Shown piece after piece: positions 23,053 through 35,550 of a DNA stretch of 64,000 nt (its first letter is position 1; each line of letters opens with the position of its first letter). The DNA comes from Begonia masoniana. Its lineage: Eukaryota > Streptophyta > Magnoliopsida > Cucurbitales > Begoniaceae. Location: the NCBI GenBank assembly GCA_022432975.1, contig CM039508.1, positions 18,265,330 to 18,329,329 on the forward strand, written 5' to 3'. The position numbers were made by a program, and so were the translations under genes. The notes beneath the pieces are model-generated. The model was not told where the DNA came from and made no database searches. It saw only the letters and a program-made list of their open reading frames with translations.

Positions 23053-25521
23053 TGTAATACCCGACTTTACGAGATATTAATATTTTAATTATAAATAATA
23101 TTTTTGTAAATATGTCAAATCAAGCCCGTTTTACAAAAAGAAAGCGTTATTAGAATCCTAATTATTTATATGGATTTTAAGAAAATTTCAAGAATTTTAG
23201 GAGTTTAACGCTAATTTTACAAGAATTACGTTTATCGTAATATAAAAGATACTTTGGTAAAAATAGTAAACAGAGTCCGAATTGTGAACAGACAGTTTTA
23301 ATAGAACCCTGGTAATAAGTTGGAGTTATTGGCCAAATAAGAAAATTTGGAGAAGCGGAATCGTTAGCTAAATAACGAAACAAAGGACGAAATTAATATA
23401 AAAATCAATGGAGGGACAATTAGGTAATTTTGAAAACCAAAATTAATAAAAGCTTAATTCTTCCTCCTCCTTCTCGACACCCACGATTTCACAGAGAGAA
23501 GAACTATCCCTCTCCTTCTGGCGATCTCATTCCAGGCGACGGCGATTCCACTCCCGGCAACCAACGTTCCTCCGATCGACTTCCGTTCTTCACGTTTTCT
23601 CCTCCTTTCACAACCCTAGGTAAGAATCCGTAATTTTGTTACGTTGGATTTATATTTCTAGGGTTTAAAATGATTAGGGTTCCGTTTAGGGTTTTGTGAA
23701 AAACGTGATCTAAAGCTAGGAATCGGTAGGATTACCGTATTTGTGAGTATATTGAACGTATTAAATGTTATTGGACGAAATCTAGAATGTATGCGGTGTT
23801 TAGGTTGAAAACCGGATATTTGGAGCTTGAGAATCTCCGTCAATGAAGTTTAGAAATTTACGAGCGTGAGTTGCTCGGTAAAATGCCTCATTGAGCTAAG
23901 TTAGAATTTTAGGAGAATTTACTTAGTTAAGGTTTCGTTAAATTTGGACGTTAATGGTTCAAAAGCGTTTTAATGATAATTGTTGTGTATTGCCTTATGT
24001 GAACCACGCTCGTGGACGGAGCTAGCATTGCAACCGACGCGAGGTAAGTCTTCGTGACTTGTTTGGCCGATTTGGCCTACACCATAAGAAATTGTTGGTT
24101 CGAGGATTTTGGAGATGTTTGATTGTTTTGGGTAATAGGTCGGGTAGTTAGTTAGTTTTAATTGTACAATGTTTTAGTTTACTGTTTGTTGTGTTTTGAG
24201 GTCGTTTATTATATTGTTTATTGTATCGCACGTGTTCATGCATCATTGTTTTATAAAGGCATGAAAAGAATTTCTATGCATGTTTTCATAAAAAGGAAAA
24301 GGATAACGAAAAGGTATGAATGTATGTAATCTGGTCACGTCGATGGTGGTGGTTCAGACATGGCTGCTTGGGGAGCATATTTTCCTCTCGGGTAGATACG
24401 AGGGGCTATCCAATCGCCGGATGTGCCGCTCCTATCTACTGAGAGTGAGGCCTCGGTGACATATATGTAATGAAATGAAATGAATAGCGAAAAGGTAAGT
24501 AGCATGTTTTATGATCCGCATGCATAACATTCACTTGCATTCACTTAGATTTACTGAGCCTCTAGATCACATATTTAATTCTATGGTGTAGGTGATTTTG
24601 AAACAGGTGAGGAAGACGTCCCTCTGCTTGAAGTATGAGCACGTTGAAGGAGGATGACCCGTGGGAGTGCGCTGGCAGTCAGTGCGTAATTTTGACCTGT
24701 TGGGACATAGGTAAACGTTTTCAGAATTGATAGATAGGATGTAGGAAATTGTATAGTTAAACATTTTAGGATGTTTGGATCTGGATAGATAATATATAGT
24801 GTTTTTAGAAAACTGAAAGTACTTTGTAATGTTTTGACGTTTTCAAACAGGAGGAAATGTTAAACTTTTAAACGGAACCACGCGGTTCGTTTTTATGAAA
24901 TTTGGTTATATTTTAAATGTGTTTTGAGTCAGTGAACGGGTGATATGTAGTGAGTGAAATGTATGTGGGTGGTAGTGTTATTGTGTAGAAGTTTTTATGA
25001 AATATATATAGGGATTGGATGAGGAAAAGGAGTGAGGTTTATGTGAGTTGTGTGCAGGGCAACAATGAAAAGGGTGAAGAAGTAGAAGGAAAGAAGAGAA
25101 AAAGAAAAGGAAAAGAGGGAGGCGAGTCCTCTGGAAAAATTCCAGAGGACTTGGCGATCGATCGCCTGTTTTGGGCGATCGATCGCCCCTCTTTGGTCGC
25201 GCCTGTGCCGAGCGATCTGTGATCGCCTGGAGAGGCGATCGCTGGCAAAACCATGCGATCGTCGGGCGATCAATCGCCCCTGCATTTTTGGGGCGATTGT
25301 CCATTTTTGCCCCTGTTTTGTCTTGTTTCGTTGGCCGATTGTTTTAAAGGTTTAATTGTTTTAAATAATTGTTTTATTTAATTGATTTAAGATTTGTTTT
25401 AAACGATTTTCTAAACAATGTTGACGATTTCAATTTCAATTTAAATTCCGCTTAAACTTAGGAGTATAAAAAAAGAAAAATAAATACGGTGAAAATTAGG
25501 AATAGTTTAAGGGTCGCTACA
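23053..25521 (+). mobile_element. solo LTR (2469 bp), Ty3/gypsy type, inside SINE A
   Basis: Starts TGTAATACCCGAC and ends GGGTCGCTACA, flanked by AAAAC (23048-23052 and 25522-25526). Deleting it restores a SINE body matching SINE B (GAGGCAAAAACTCCCTTCAG). No internal domain, PBS or second LTR, so it is a solo LTR. The distal part (25150-25285) has a cluster of GCGATCGATCGC-like palindromes. Open frames on either strand here have no recognisable domain. Confidence 0.85.
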
Positions 25522-25824
25522 AAAACTCCCTTCAGGGGGGAGAAGATTGTGAGTACACGTGGTGGGCCTGTGTAGCTACCACGTGGCAGTTGACTTGCTT
25601 GGCCCGGTGCAGGGGAGGTCAACTGCACGACTTGCCTGTCCCAGTGGCGAAGGAGGTCGTTACAAAAAAGGCGCCTTTTTTGTAACGACCTCCTTCGCCA
25701 CTGGGACAGGCAAGTCGTGCAGTTGACCTCCCCTGCACCGGGCCAAGCAAGTCAACTGCCACGTGGCAGCCACACAGGCCTACTATGTGTACTCACGATC
25801 TTCTCCCTCCTGAAGGGAGTTTTT
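25521..25824. repeat. 304-bp near-perfect palindrome
   Basis: Two arms of about 152 bp meet at GGCGCC (25670-25675). The arms are the bodies and tails of SINE A (+) and SINE B (-). Transcription from either side would give a long hairpin RNA. Confidence 0.85.
25522..25672 (+). mobile_element. SINE A, body and tail
   Basis: Continuation of SINE A after the LTR. It ends GTCGTTACAAAAAAGG, an A-rich 3' tail. The body contains CCACGTGGCA and GTTGACTTGCTTGGCCC. It forms the left arm of a near-perfect palindrome with SINE B. Confidence 0.7.
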
Positions 25825-25899
25825 GCCTCCTTCCCCACTCGAACCCAAGACCTCAGGGACTAGTACTTGGGCTACAAGTGAGAAGTACCACTTGAGCTA
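25673..25899 (-). mobile_element. SINE B, complete, inverted
   Basis: A full-length copy on the minus strand: box A TAGCTCAAGTGG at 25899-25888, box B GGTTCGAGT near 25847, and tail TTACAAAAAA meeting the tail of SINE A at 25672/25673. Length about 227 bp. It differs from SINE A at scattered bases with no net indel over the 152-bp arm. Confidence 0.75.
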
Positions 25900-25981
25900 G
25901 TTGACTTGCTTGGCCCAGTGCGGGGGAGGTCAACTGCACGACTTTCCTGTCCCGGTGGCGGGGGCGGTCGTTACAAAAAAA
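25900..25981 (+). mobile_element. SINE C, 3' half
   Basis: Plus-strand copy of the SINE 3' half, from GTTGACTTGCTTGGCCC to TTACAAAAAAA. It lacks a head and abuts the head of inverted SINE B. The copia RNase H frame resumes right after it (ACGGGCTATGTTTTTC). Confidence 0.7.
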
Positions 25982-26158
25982 GACGGGCTATGTTTTTCTT
26001 TTAGTTGGATGAGCTATCTCCTAGAAGAGTGTCAAGTAGGATATTACGGCTTCTTCTACTATGGCAGCTGAGTTTATAGCATGCTATGAGGTATTCAACT
26101 AGGCATTATGGCTGAGTAACTTTGTCACGGGATTAAGAATCTATAATGGTATTGAAAG

Positions 26159-28566
26159 TGTCACGATCAGAAACCCAACAGACCGCGACTTACATAATCG
26201 TGTTCGTGTTCTTATTCTTGCCTCGTATAAATTTTTTTTCTAAACATAAAGGGGAAACTACTCGAAGAAAACTTTAAGAAAGCAATTAAGAATCATACAT
26301 AAAACTCATTTGAAATCCCTTGAAAGCAATACAAAACATTAATAGAATTTGAAGAGTAAATTAGGTAAAGGGCATGCTCGGTTTTAAGGGAAAAGAAGAG
26401 GGGCAGAAGAGGAAAAATAAGAGGGCCGATCATTCGCCCCCTTGTAAAACTTTACAACCGATCGATCGGCAGATTGAGCCGATCGATCGCCCTACAAAAA
26501 AGACACAGCCGATCGATCGCCACTTCAGCTGATCGATCGGCACCCTCTCTGTTTCTTCATTTTCGTCAAACAATATCAGCCGATCGATCACCCCTCTGGC
26601 CAATAGATCGGCTACCCCTCTGGAATCACACTCCTGTAATTTTCTTTCAAACACGTATACAAACAACAAAATAACTCATAACTTCCCCTAATTTCTTCAA
26701 CCAAAACTCAATTTAAATCATCCAAACGAGAAGTTTTAAATCCCTAAACTATCCATCGTTGACAATCATAGAAGAACAAAACATTTAGACCGTAGCGGAA
26801 GACAAAACGGGTAAAAATCTCTTAGTCATAAATTCGTCTTAAAATCATAAAAAAGAAAACCGTCAACCATCCTAGTATTTGCCATCACATGAAAATCCTA
26901 TGAAAATCTCTTTCTATCTATTTTCCATAATGTAAACTTTTACCAAAACTTGCTAGGAGCACCACCCTCGGGTCAAATCGCCGTCCAGCCACAAAACTCT
27001 GCCATGAGCACCATCCAGTATCCCGACTTAGACTTCGTCGTTAGGTTTGAGATCCTCACCTTCAAATTCGTCATCTACATCAAAATGTTTAAACTATAAG
27101 CCTAATGCTTTGTAATGAATGTAAACATATACGTGAATGACCATGTATGCGTGAATCGTAAAATCATGTTCATAATCTTATTTCATATAACACTTGTCTT
27201 GGGTTAAGTGGGGGGCACGAGGAAATGGCAAGGAAATCGTGATCGTGGTTTTCTCGGACAATAACCGTAACGACCAGTCTGGCCCACACAGTAGTAGGAT
27301 CTGCGAACCGACCATGCAGTGTCAACCCGGCCCCCACTAGTGGGAGGATCCGCGAGTCTTCCTGCCAGTCCAGCCCCCACCAGTGAGAGGATCTGTGAAC
27401 CGTACACATAATCTCAGGAATAAAAATCATGGCCAAATAATCCCCGTCCCACGCCTAACCATTTACATACATTTCATAGTCTTATCTTATTAACTCAAAT
27501 CATATGCATAAAACGTTTTCGTGTACTTTTAGAGAAAACCATGATGCATGAATGTGAATGCACATAGAAACGTAAGGACATTATACAATAAGAAATAAGT
27601 CATCCAACATTTATCATATCATAATCCTGACAAGCCATATTCATCAAACAGTCAAAAATACTAAACTCCTAGTACCCTCGTGATGTAGAGCCCTAACGGC
27701 CGACATCCTAACACACTCACTTACCTGGGCTCCTTTAGCAATGTCATGCCTTCACTTTATGCCCTCTTCACCTAAGACATTTCATATCTCGATGTTAAAA
27801 TCAATCCTAAATAATCTAAATTCGAAACTAGCAAAATCCTAGTTAAGGAAGTTTCCTAAATCTCCAATTTCTCTCTTTCGTGCATTTTATCGAACACATA
27901 GTGTGCATAGCTTAATCTTACTCACAACAATGGCATTTAAACCTTCCAACTACCAAAATTAAACCAACACCCATTATTTTTCAACCTACTATCAACAATA
28001 TTCATATTTCCTCCATTAATACTCATTAATACACGAAACCTAACAACTTCCAACATAACTTCAAAATTTCACGGTTCTAACACTACACCCTAGTTAGTAT
28101 AAATCCCTAAATTGAAATATCAACAAATAAACCATCTAATACTCACATAGGGTTTGATTCTCGAAGAAAACGGAGGAAGAAACAAGTCATTGATGGAGGA
28201 AATGGTGGCTGCCGTGAGGGAGAGCGTCGAAGGGAAAAGAGGAGAGAAAGTTTAGAAAGGTCTTCGGCTGAGTGAGGATCGTGAGAGGGGAGGGAGGGTT
28301 TTAGGGTATAATATAATTTTTCTTGCAAATTACCATAATGTCCTTCCTATTAATCACTTACATAATTCCATTTTTTTTAAACTATAATTTGATTTCTCCT
28401 CAATTTTTCTTAATTCACTAAAATTTTCAATAAATCCTTGGGGTTCCAATCAAATTTCCTATTCGTGAAGCAGGCCTAAATTACTAATTTGCAGAATAAA
28501 ACACTATACGGCAAAAAACCGGAGGTTTAGAAATAAAATCCATAACCAAAAAATCCGGGTGTTACA
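26159..28566 (-). mobile_element. solo LTR (2408 bp), Ty3/gypsy type, minus strand
   Basis: Plus-strand ends are TGTCACGATCAG and CCGGGTGTTACA; on the minus strand it begins TGTAACACCCGG. Flanked by GAAAG (26154-26158 and 28567-28571). Removing it joins two adjacent parts of the copia RNase H. It carries five GATCGATC palindromes (26458-26590) and three imperfect repeats of a GGATCYGCGA-containing unit (27270-27400). No coding domain. Confidence 0.85.
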
Positions 28567-29238
28567 GAAAGACCACTACGGATTTTATTTGACAATCAGT
28601 CAGCTGTGATGTTCTCCAACAACAACATGAGCTTCTCAAAATCTAAATTTGTATACATCAAGTTTCTTGTTGTGAAGAAAAAGGTGTAGAGTGGTCAAAT
28701 ATTTATAGATCACATCGGAACAGACTTCATGGTTGCGGATCCGCTCACCAAGGGATTACGACCTAAGGTCTTTCATGAGCATGTTGCTTATATGGGGGTT
28801 GTATCTCTTTGAGATATTGAGGTTTAGTGGGAATCTGTATATTTTATGTGATTTTATTCTATATACATTTGTAATGAATATTTTCGTTACTGTAGTATTC
28901 ATTTTTATAAGGTATTGATTTAATTCACTCTGGCATTTGAGTTTTAATGATGTCAATAAAGTTTTGGTTGGACCAATTAGAAATAGGTATATTAAATCAC
29001 ATTATATGTAATTTTCATTCTATATATCCATATTTGATCTATGTCATTTGGTTATGTTGGTGTTTGTGATCTTTGATAGGTTTAGTTATGATAATTATAA
29101 CGAAAGTCACTTTAATCCGACATTTGATATAATTGATATACGAGATTATTTGAGTATATTCTGTTTAGATGATAACAAAATTTGATATCATAAGAATAAT
29201 ATTATAATGTGTAATAAATTAGTTTATAATTTGATCCA

Positions 29239-29248
29239 AGTGGGAGAT
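29239..29248 (+). other. copia polypurine tract
   Basis: AAGTGGGAGAT lies immediately before TGTTAAAATTATAAGG, the start of the 3' LTR. This is the plus-strand primer site expected just upstream of a copia 3' LTR. Confidence 0.7.
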
Positions 29249-29640
29249 TGTTAAAATTATAAGGATTTATAATTCTATTTGGATCTAAATTGTTAAACTA
29301 TAAATTATACATTATGTTATCATCGGGTTTAAGTCCATATTAAAGTGATTTAATATGATTTCAACAGACTTTGGAGTATATTGAATATAATATGGTTATA
29401 TTATAATGTGTAGAGATATTAGGGGTAATTTACTAATTTGTGATGAGCAAAATGGTAATTTACCCAATTAGGTTAACTAAATGGTTATGGTCCCCAATTC
29501 GTAATTTAGACCTTTTTCCTCTTTGGAACCGCCATCACTCTAGAGAGCGTTTGAGAAGGTGATTGTCGAATTCAGAAGATCCACGTACCCGATTTACGGT
29601 ATTTTGCATTCAGACAATGGATCCGGGTACATCTTTTTTG
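29249..29640 (+). repeat. copia 3' LTR (right edge uncertain)
   Basis: Begins TGTTAAAATTATAAGG after the polypurine tract. No 5' LTR survives for comparison, so the right edge is a guess; it may extend to about 29821, where TAAAAACA could be the terminus. Confidence 0.45.
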
Positions 29641-31550
29641 CTTTAATGATTTACTTGTAGAATTTTTATCGTATGGAGATTGAGAATTAGATTTTCGTTT
29701 AATTTTAGGGATTCAATAATTTTAATTGAATCCAAACAGTACATCCGTGAAATCACTATAAAAGAGTTTGAATAAATAAATTTTAGAGACGGCAAGACAT
29801 TACAATGCGTTACTAAAAACATGTTCAAAGGAAGAGATAAGCAAAGATAGAGATATGGAAATCATTGGCCAAAAATTTTAAAAATCAATAGTATATATGT
29901 ACTCGAGATGATATAACCTATCAAAGTAAAAGAATCATGGATTGTATATGATTAAATTTAATAAAGATATTTAGATTATAATAACTTAAAATCCATAAAT
30001 TTTATTTAAGTATGATTAATAATCAACTGACTTTTACAATTCTTATTGAAGAATCCAAATTGTAATGATAATATTCACTCCCAAGTCTCCTTTCGAAGGA
30101 GAAAGACTTTCTCATTCTTAATCCAATAAGGGGTCAATCGGCTTTGTTTTCCCCAACTTGGCAAATTGCATCCTCGCACAAGGATATCGTAGCCCTTGAT
30201 TGTTGTCGCTATGTGTATGCAACAGTTGGTGAGGCAATCGTAAAGACAAAGCCTCAGACAAATTCCTCATTTTGCTCCCCAGCTTACGGGAGATTGGCAG
30301 CCCATTCCCAGTTGTTGTTCCCCTCCTGATGTGGTAGGATCAAATTCTATGGAGCGTGATAGCATTTTTGTTATTGGTATGCCAAAATTGTACCGAAAAA
30401 ATTGGACATCAATATGAATTTTATCAAATGTGAGTTCAAGCAAGTAGAATGTTAAGAAAATAAATAAATATTAATTAATCTATAACGACAATTACAGACA
30501 ATTATTAATTTTTTTTTTTGGAAATAGACTGAGTAAAATTATTTAATTTGTTTTGATAAATTTGTTTTAATAAACAGTTGATAATAATTTAATTTTAAGA
30601 AGAAAATAAAAGTTTTGATAGTAAAATCGCAGACTTAATTTGTTGTTAGTAAAAGAAAATAACTTATTTTTTAATTCCTAGTCAAAGAAATGTACACTTA
30701 ATTAATATTAGAAACTTTTTGCATTTTGAGAATATTACTACTCTAATTAATTTTAAGACTAATCAAATCAAATCAATCACACAAATGTATCGTACAAATT
30801 CACTAAAAGTGAAATAAAAAATAATAATTAAAAAAAAAAAGAATAAAAGTAGTTTGCCAAATGAAGTGGTTTTGAGGTTCCCAAAGCAATCAATCAAATC
30901 AAAACCTACAAAAACCTTACTCCATTGTTCACACGTCACATCTCTCCCTCTCGTATTATTCCATTCATTTCCTTTCTTGTTATTAAAGCAATACTACCAT
31001 TCACTATAACTTTTTAATTTTTTTTAACAAATTATCACTTTTTTTAGCATTCCAGTTTTTATTTTTTTTAATACTATATTATTATGGTTGGTGACTTGGT
31101 GTTTAGATTTGTGTTATTTAACGATACGATGTATTTAATTATTAAAATATAATTCAAATAAAGGGTGGTAATACTTTATTTATTCAATCTTCTTTTATTT
31201 GTGGCTAAAATTTAACATAGTGTAATTTAACTCTTAATTTTAAAGGTCATTTATAACATACACTTTTAAATATTTTTAAATAAATAGAAATCTCAATCTT
31301 TGATCCATCAATATAACAGATCATATTGTCACAGGTTCGCTATAAATTGAAGCACCTAAGTATGTGAGGGTCCGAAAAGAGAGAACATGAAAGAAATAAA
31401 GATAGGAGAGACAACACTCCTAGGTTAAAAATTGAAATTCTATTTTTTCAAATATAAGTTTGAGCTGTGAGATATAAATGAGGTCACTAATCCCTTCATT
31501 TCACTAATAGGGTCATTAATCTACTGTAAAATTACCCCACAAAAATTTAT
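29641..31550. other. intergenic DNA, mostly AT-rich
   Basis: No recognisable gene or element. A less AT-rich island at about 30090-30345 stands out and is listed separately. The rest is low-complexity AT DNA. Confidence 0.5.
30090..30345. other. unidentified GC-richer island
   Basis: About 250 bases of mixed composition in AT-rich surroundings, with a 61-codon plus-strand frame at 30144-30329 and other short frames. No domain, splice signal or RNA fold was recognised. It could be a decayed gene or transposon fragment. Confidence 0.3.
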
Positions 31551-34535
31551 TTATTTACAACATAAAAAATTTTGATTTTTCACAGGGAATCTCTTCGACG
31601 AATCCATCTGTTTCTGAAACTTCATTTCTAAGGCTTCCAACTGATAAGTCTTGGCCACCACTTTCGTGTACGGTGCCTCATCAAATCCTTCGGTTGTGAT
31701 CCTGCGTATTAACTCCATTTTCAGCCCTTGAATGAACTGATGTACCCTATTCTCATCAGTGTCCACCAAATGTGTTACATAGCGGGACAATGACTCAAAC
31801 TTCTGAACGTATTCGGCCACTGATCCGTATTGTCGTATCCGAGAAAATTCCATCATCTTTTCCTTCCTCGCACTGCGGTCGAAATACTTCTCATAGAATA
31901 TCCGTTTAAATTCATCCCAGCTCAATGCCACTGTTGTTGCCTGGACGGTGTCCCACCAAAATCCTGCATTCTTGGTGAGATGAAACGTGGTACATACAAC
32001 CTTCTTATTTTCTTCCACTTCTGCGTAGTTGAACATTCTCTCTATATGCCAGATCCATTCCTCAACGTGAGTTGGGTCCGTAGATAACCCATCAAACGTA
32101 GGCGGTTGGAGTCGCTTGAATTTATCTCCACTGGTGTCACGTGGAGCATTCCCATGATTATTGTTTCCGTTATCTTCCTTGGCCATCATGTAACGCCCCG
32201 AGTTATCTAAACCCGGCTCGTTACTCAAAAGCCCGTACATGACTAAGAAATTTCATCCGTATTTAAAAAAATTCTCTCAACTATCGACTCTTGACATAAG
32301 TTAGAATTCAAAAATAAATAAACATTTTAAACTTGCAGCGAAAATCATTTGGACAATAATAGAGATAAGTAAAGCTGTGAAAAATATCGCTAGGATAATC
32401 GTTCGGAATGTTAAAAGTTAATCGGCCAAAAGAAATGGGGGTTTAAATCGTGAAATACTTAAGAAGACACAGAAGTCAAATTCATCTGCCGATGAATAAA
32501 GTCAACGGAAAGAATGAAACAGGAAATAGAAGGCTTCCTCCGGTGACTAAACGACAAAGTCCTCCTACATCTACCGATGACGTCAGCACGCATCTGCCGA
32601 TGAGTTTACTGAGACATCATCCGATGGACTTAAACCTTCACCTTCCGATTGAGTAAACTGCATATGCCGATCACTAAACGACAAGCTCTCTACTTATATC
32701 TTCCGATAGACAGCTTAACTATAACCCGACATCTTCCGATAGACTTCATCTACCGATAGTGAATAGAACGACGACTCGACATCTGCCGATAGTCTTCATC
32801 TACCGATAGGGAACAAAACAACATCTTCCGATAAAACAAGCTACACATACCGATCACTAAACGACAAATTTCGTTCTATATCATCCGATGGCTTCCACTG
32901 AAGACATCTTCCGATAACCTTATTGAAACATCATCCGATGACTTTACTGAAGACATCTTCCGATAGATGACATAACTATAACTCGACATCTACCGATAGA
33001 CATCATCTACCGATAGGGAACAGAGCGACATACTCACAACTCCTTGCTATACAACACGACTCTAACTACATAAAAGAATCTACTTACATTACTGAAATCA
33101 TTCAAATACCATTCTAACCAATGCATTACTCAAAACAATCCAGCAAGTGCCAACATCAAATCTCAGCAGAATACTATTATCCGAAAAGACAACTCAAAAC
33201 ATTTTCAAAACATTGAAACAACCCCTGTCATGAGAACTCAACCTATTCAAATCGAAACATTAACAACTACATCTTCACTCCAACAGACATCAGTTAAACC
33301 GCCTCATCAAGTACCGGATTCGTGGCATGAGTATGCTCCCCCAACCAATCTATCCCTCAATGAACTCAGAGGATTCACCTGCTGTCACTTCTTCACCTAC
33401 ATCACAAAACTCATCTATTAGCCTAATGCTAAGCAAGTAAAGCAGTAATGAAATGATATGCTGAAACATAAATTCCTAAAACGTACAATTTCTACTTTCT
33501 CATCTCAGTTGCATTCATATACGTTCATAAGCTGATCTGATCCCTCGGTTCCCTTGGGAAGTGGATCAATTTTCCCAATGTTATACATCCTCTACTCGAT
33601 TAAGGGGTGGATGAATTCTCTTAATAGCTGATCTGATCCCTCTGTTCCCTTGGGAGTGGGATCAATTCTCCCAATGTTATAAATCCCTTCATAAGTTAAG
33701 GGGTGGATTAGTTCCCTTAATAGTTTGTCTGTCACATTCAATTCATACCTTACCGTTCTTACATGGAAATTCATTTTTGTAATCTTTCAAAAACATGATG
33801 CATGACATACAAAATCATTCTCAAAATACATAACCCTACTGTTTTGTGATGTAGGCCCGAAGGCACATGCATACTTTACTTACCTGGCTTCACCGAGAGT
33901 TCCTGGTGGTAGGATATTCTAAGAGCTGGCTCACCTAAAACATAAGCACAGCATTACTAAACTTCATTCTAAACATTAGGAAATCTAAAGGGGCTAGTTC
34001 TGGGGGTTCTGTTCCTCGCCATTCCCAATTCATCGCTAATCCCAAATCCCATCCCTCACTCTCTGTACTTCCAAAATGCACACATAGCCATCCACCAGTT
34101 ATCTAGACACTAAAAAAAAAGCAAGTAATCGAATCAAAACTCACCTTGGTTGGAGGGGAATCGCCTAGGGGAAATCTGTCGAGCTGAGAGGTAAAAAGAA
34201 ATGAAACAGTGGCGAATACTCACACTGGACTTTTTCTTAAATACGTTATCCACTATGTAAAATTCTAATTACCATCATGCCCTCGCCTGATCATTTATTA
34301 ACCTAATCGATAACTCCCCCAACCCTTCTATAAAAGTACATCATAAATAGTAAATTAAATTTTTGGTTCGATGGAACTGGGTGCTACACATCATGCGTTC
34401 CACCATACGGGACTGTACACCCACCAGTTCGGTTAAACGGTCGATGGCACTGGCACTATCATTTGCTTCATCCTGATGTCCTCTCACAATTTCTAAGAAA
34501 ATCCTATAAACAAAATAACTAAATTTAATAAACAA
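31551..34535 (-). pseudogene. Ty3/gypsy Gag fragment, split by a solo LTR
   Basis: The N-terminal part at 34535-34394 contains SASAIDRLTELVGVQSRMVE. After the inserted LTR the frame resumes at 32183 and runs to 31551. It has the retrotransposon-gag core: RLQPPTFDGLSTDPTHVEEW, NAGFWWDTVQA, FKRIFYEKYF and GSVAEYVQKFESLSRY. Sequence ends without zinc knuckles, so it is truncated at its C-terminus. This gag is distinct from those of the two chromoviruses nearby. The capsid would assemble element RNA; this copy cannot. Confidence 0.8.
32189..34388. mobile_element. solo LTR (2200 bp) inside gypsy gag
   Basis: Starts TGTAACGCCCCGAGTTATC and ends GGAACTGGGTGCTACA; flanked by CATCA (32184-32188 and 34389-34393). 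Same family as the LTRs of the full-length chromovirus: same termini and shared blocks such as GTGATGTAGGCCC and GATCCCTCGG. It contains many irregular repeats of an ATCTNCCGAT word (32550-33020). By homology its orientation is minus. Confidence 0.88.
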
Positions 34536-35008
34536 AACTTTTACAGGAAGTTAAACACTTAAACGTCGATTGGGGTCGGCGAGCCTCACTCCCGACATTT
34601 AAAACGTGGACTATTATTTTTTTTTTGAACTTTTACTTTTAAAACCTTGACAGAGAAAACCTTATCTAGAATTGAAGACTGGAAGACATATTAAAAGGCA
34701 TGATAAATCGGATGACATATTTAAAACTGGAAGACAATTAAAATTGGACTACATAAATAGATGAAAAATAGGAAGACAGAAGTGGACGACGTTTAACTTT
34801 TACTGAAATGGACGACAGAGATGAAAGGCAGAATGAACGACGGAAATAAAAGACAACAGATTTAGATGGATAATTTGGACGACTTTATTGCCCCACGACT
34901 TTGGACGATAACTTTGGACGACTATTTAAAAAACAGAATGGACAATATTAAAACAATAAAGCAGGGTTTTCGGTCGACAAGACACAACACTTGAAGAGCT
35001 ATAACCCA

Positions 35009-35119
35009 CAACAAAATCGGTCGAAGTGGCCTCGGTGATGAAATCGGTCGAAGTGACCTCGGTGATGAAATCGGTCGAAGTGACCTCATCGATGAAATCG
35101 GTCGAAGTGACATCGACCA
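35009..35119. repeat. 27-bp tandem repeat, four units, in LTR
   Basis: Four near-identical units containing AAATCGGTCGAAGTGACCTC. An LTR-internal minisatellite; the short minus-strand frames through it have no domain. Confidence 0.85.
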
Positions 35120-35550
35120 TAACACTTAACTAAAAATTTATGAAAAAGGATTCTAATGTGTCTGGACTACAGAACTGGATGACAGGAGTCGACGTTATCG
35201 CCCACAACTTTGGACGATAACTTTAGACGACGAAATAGTCAGCAGAATGAACAATAGAAATGGACGACTGAGAAAGTTAGAAGACTTGAACACTCGAAAG
35301 ACACATATACTCCGCCGATCGATCGGTTACCCTAGGCGATCGATCGGCTACCTCTCTGTTTGACGATTTACTTCTTTTGACACATAAAGCTTCAAACTCC
35401 AAAAATAAAACCGATTCAAAACGAAGTTTTAAAAACATGCTTAAAAACATGACAGAAGTTCAAGAAATCTAACTACATGGATAGCTCTAAAACCTAAAAC
35501 AATTCATGAACAATATAAAGGAAAATCCCAAACGATTCCAATACATAATA

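Larger units (their letters stand above)
19765..28800 (+). pseudogene. copia Gag-Pol polyprotein remnant
   Basis: Readable blocks in order: Gag knuckle CFFCNRKGHQKKDC (19813-19854); protease with WWLNSGATTYIS, where the catalytic Asp of DSG is Asn; integrase, with HTDICGPF, FIDDYSRYSYLYLI, VVRSDCGGEYYG and NGVAERQNRMLKD (20490-20900), then YECWTGQKSVLKHLHVWGCP (20970-21050); RT with MDVKTAFLNGDI (21805-21840), SIYELKQSSRQWYYKFH and a YADD box, present twice owing to a tandem duplication at 22021-22737; RNase H starting SLMYAQVRTCPDIAYIVGM, interrupted twice, with later pieces at 25985-26158 (ASSTMAAEFIACYE) and 28572-28800 (FDNQSAVMFSNNN, IDHIGTDFMVADPLTKGL). At least seven stops or frameshifts are visible. 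Domain order (IN before RT) is diagnostic of Ty1/copia. Confidence 0.85.
19762..29640 (+). mobile_element. Ty1/copia retrotransposon, 5'-truncated and split by nested insertions
   Basis: Plus-strand order: gag zinc knuckle, protease, integrase, reverse transcriptase, RNase H, polypurine tract, 3' LTR. The RNase H is interrupted at about 22972 by a SINE cluster (to 25981) and at 26159-28566 by a solo LTR, and resumes after each. The 5' LTR, PBS and most of gag are missing. Stops and frameshifts occur throughout, so the copy is dead. Confidence 0.85.

Noticed and set aside
24978..25304. Several overlapping minus-strand frames of 67-108 codons
   Set aside because: Inside a solo LTR, driven by GATCGATCG repeats (Arg/Ser/Asp); no domain.
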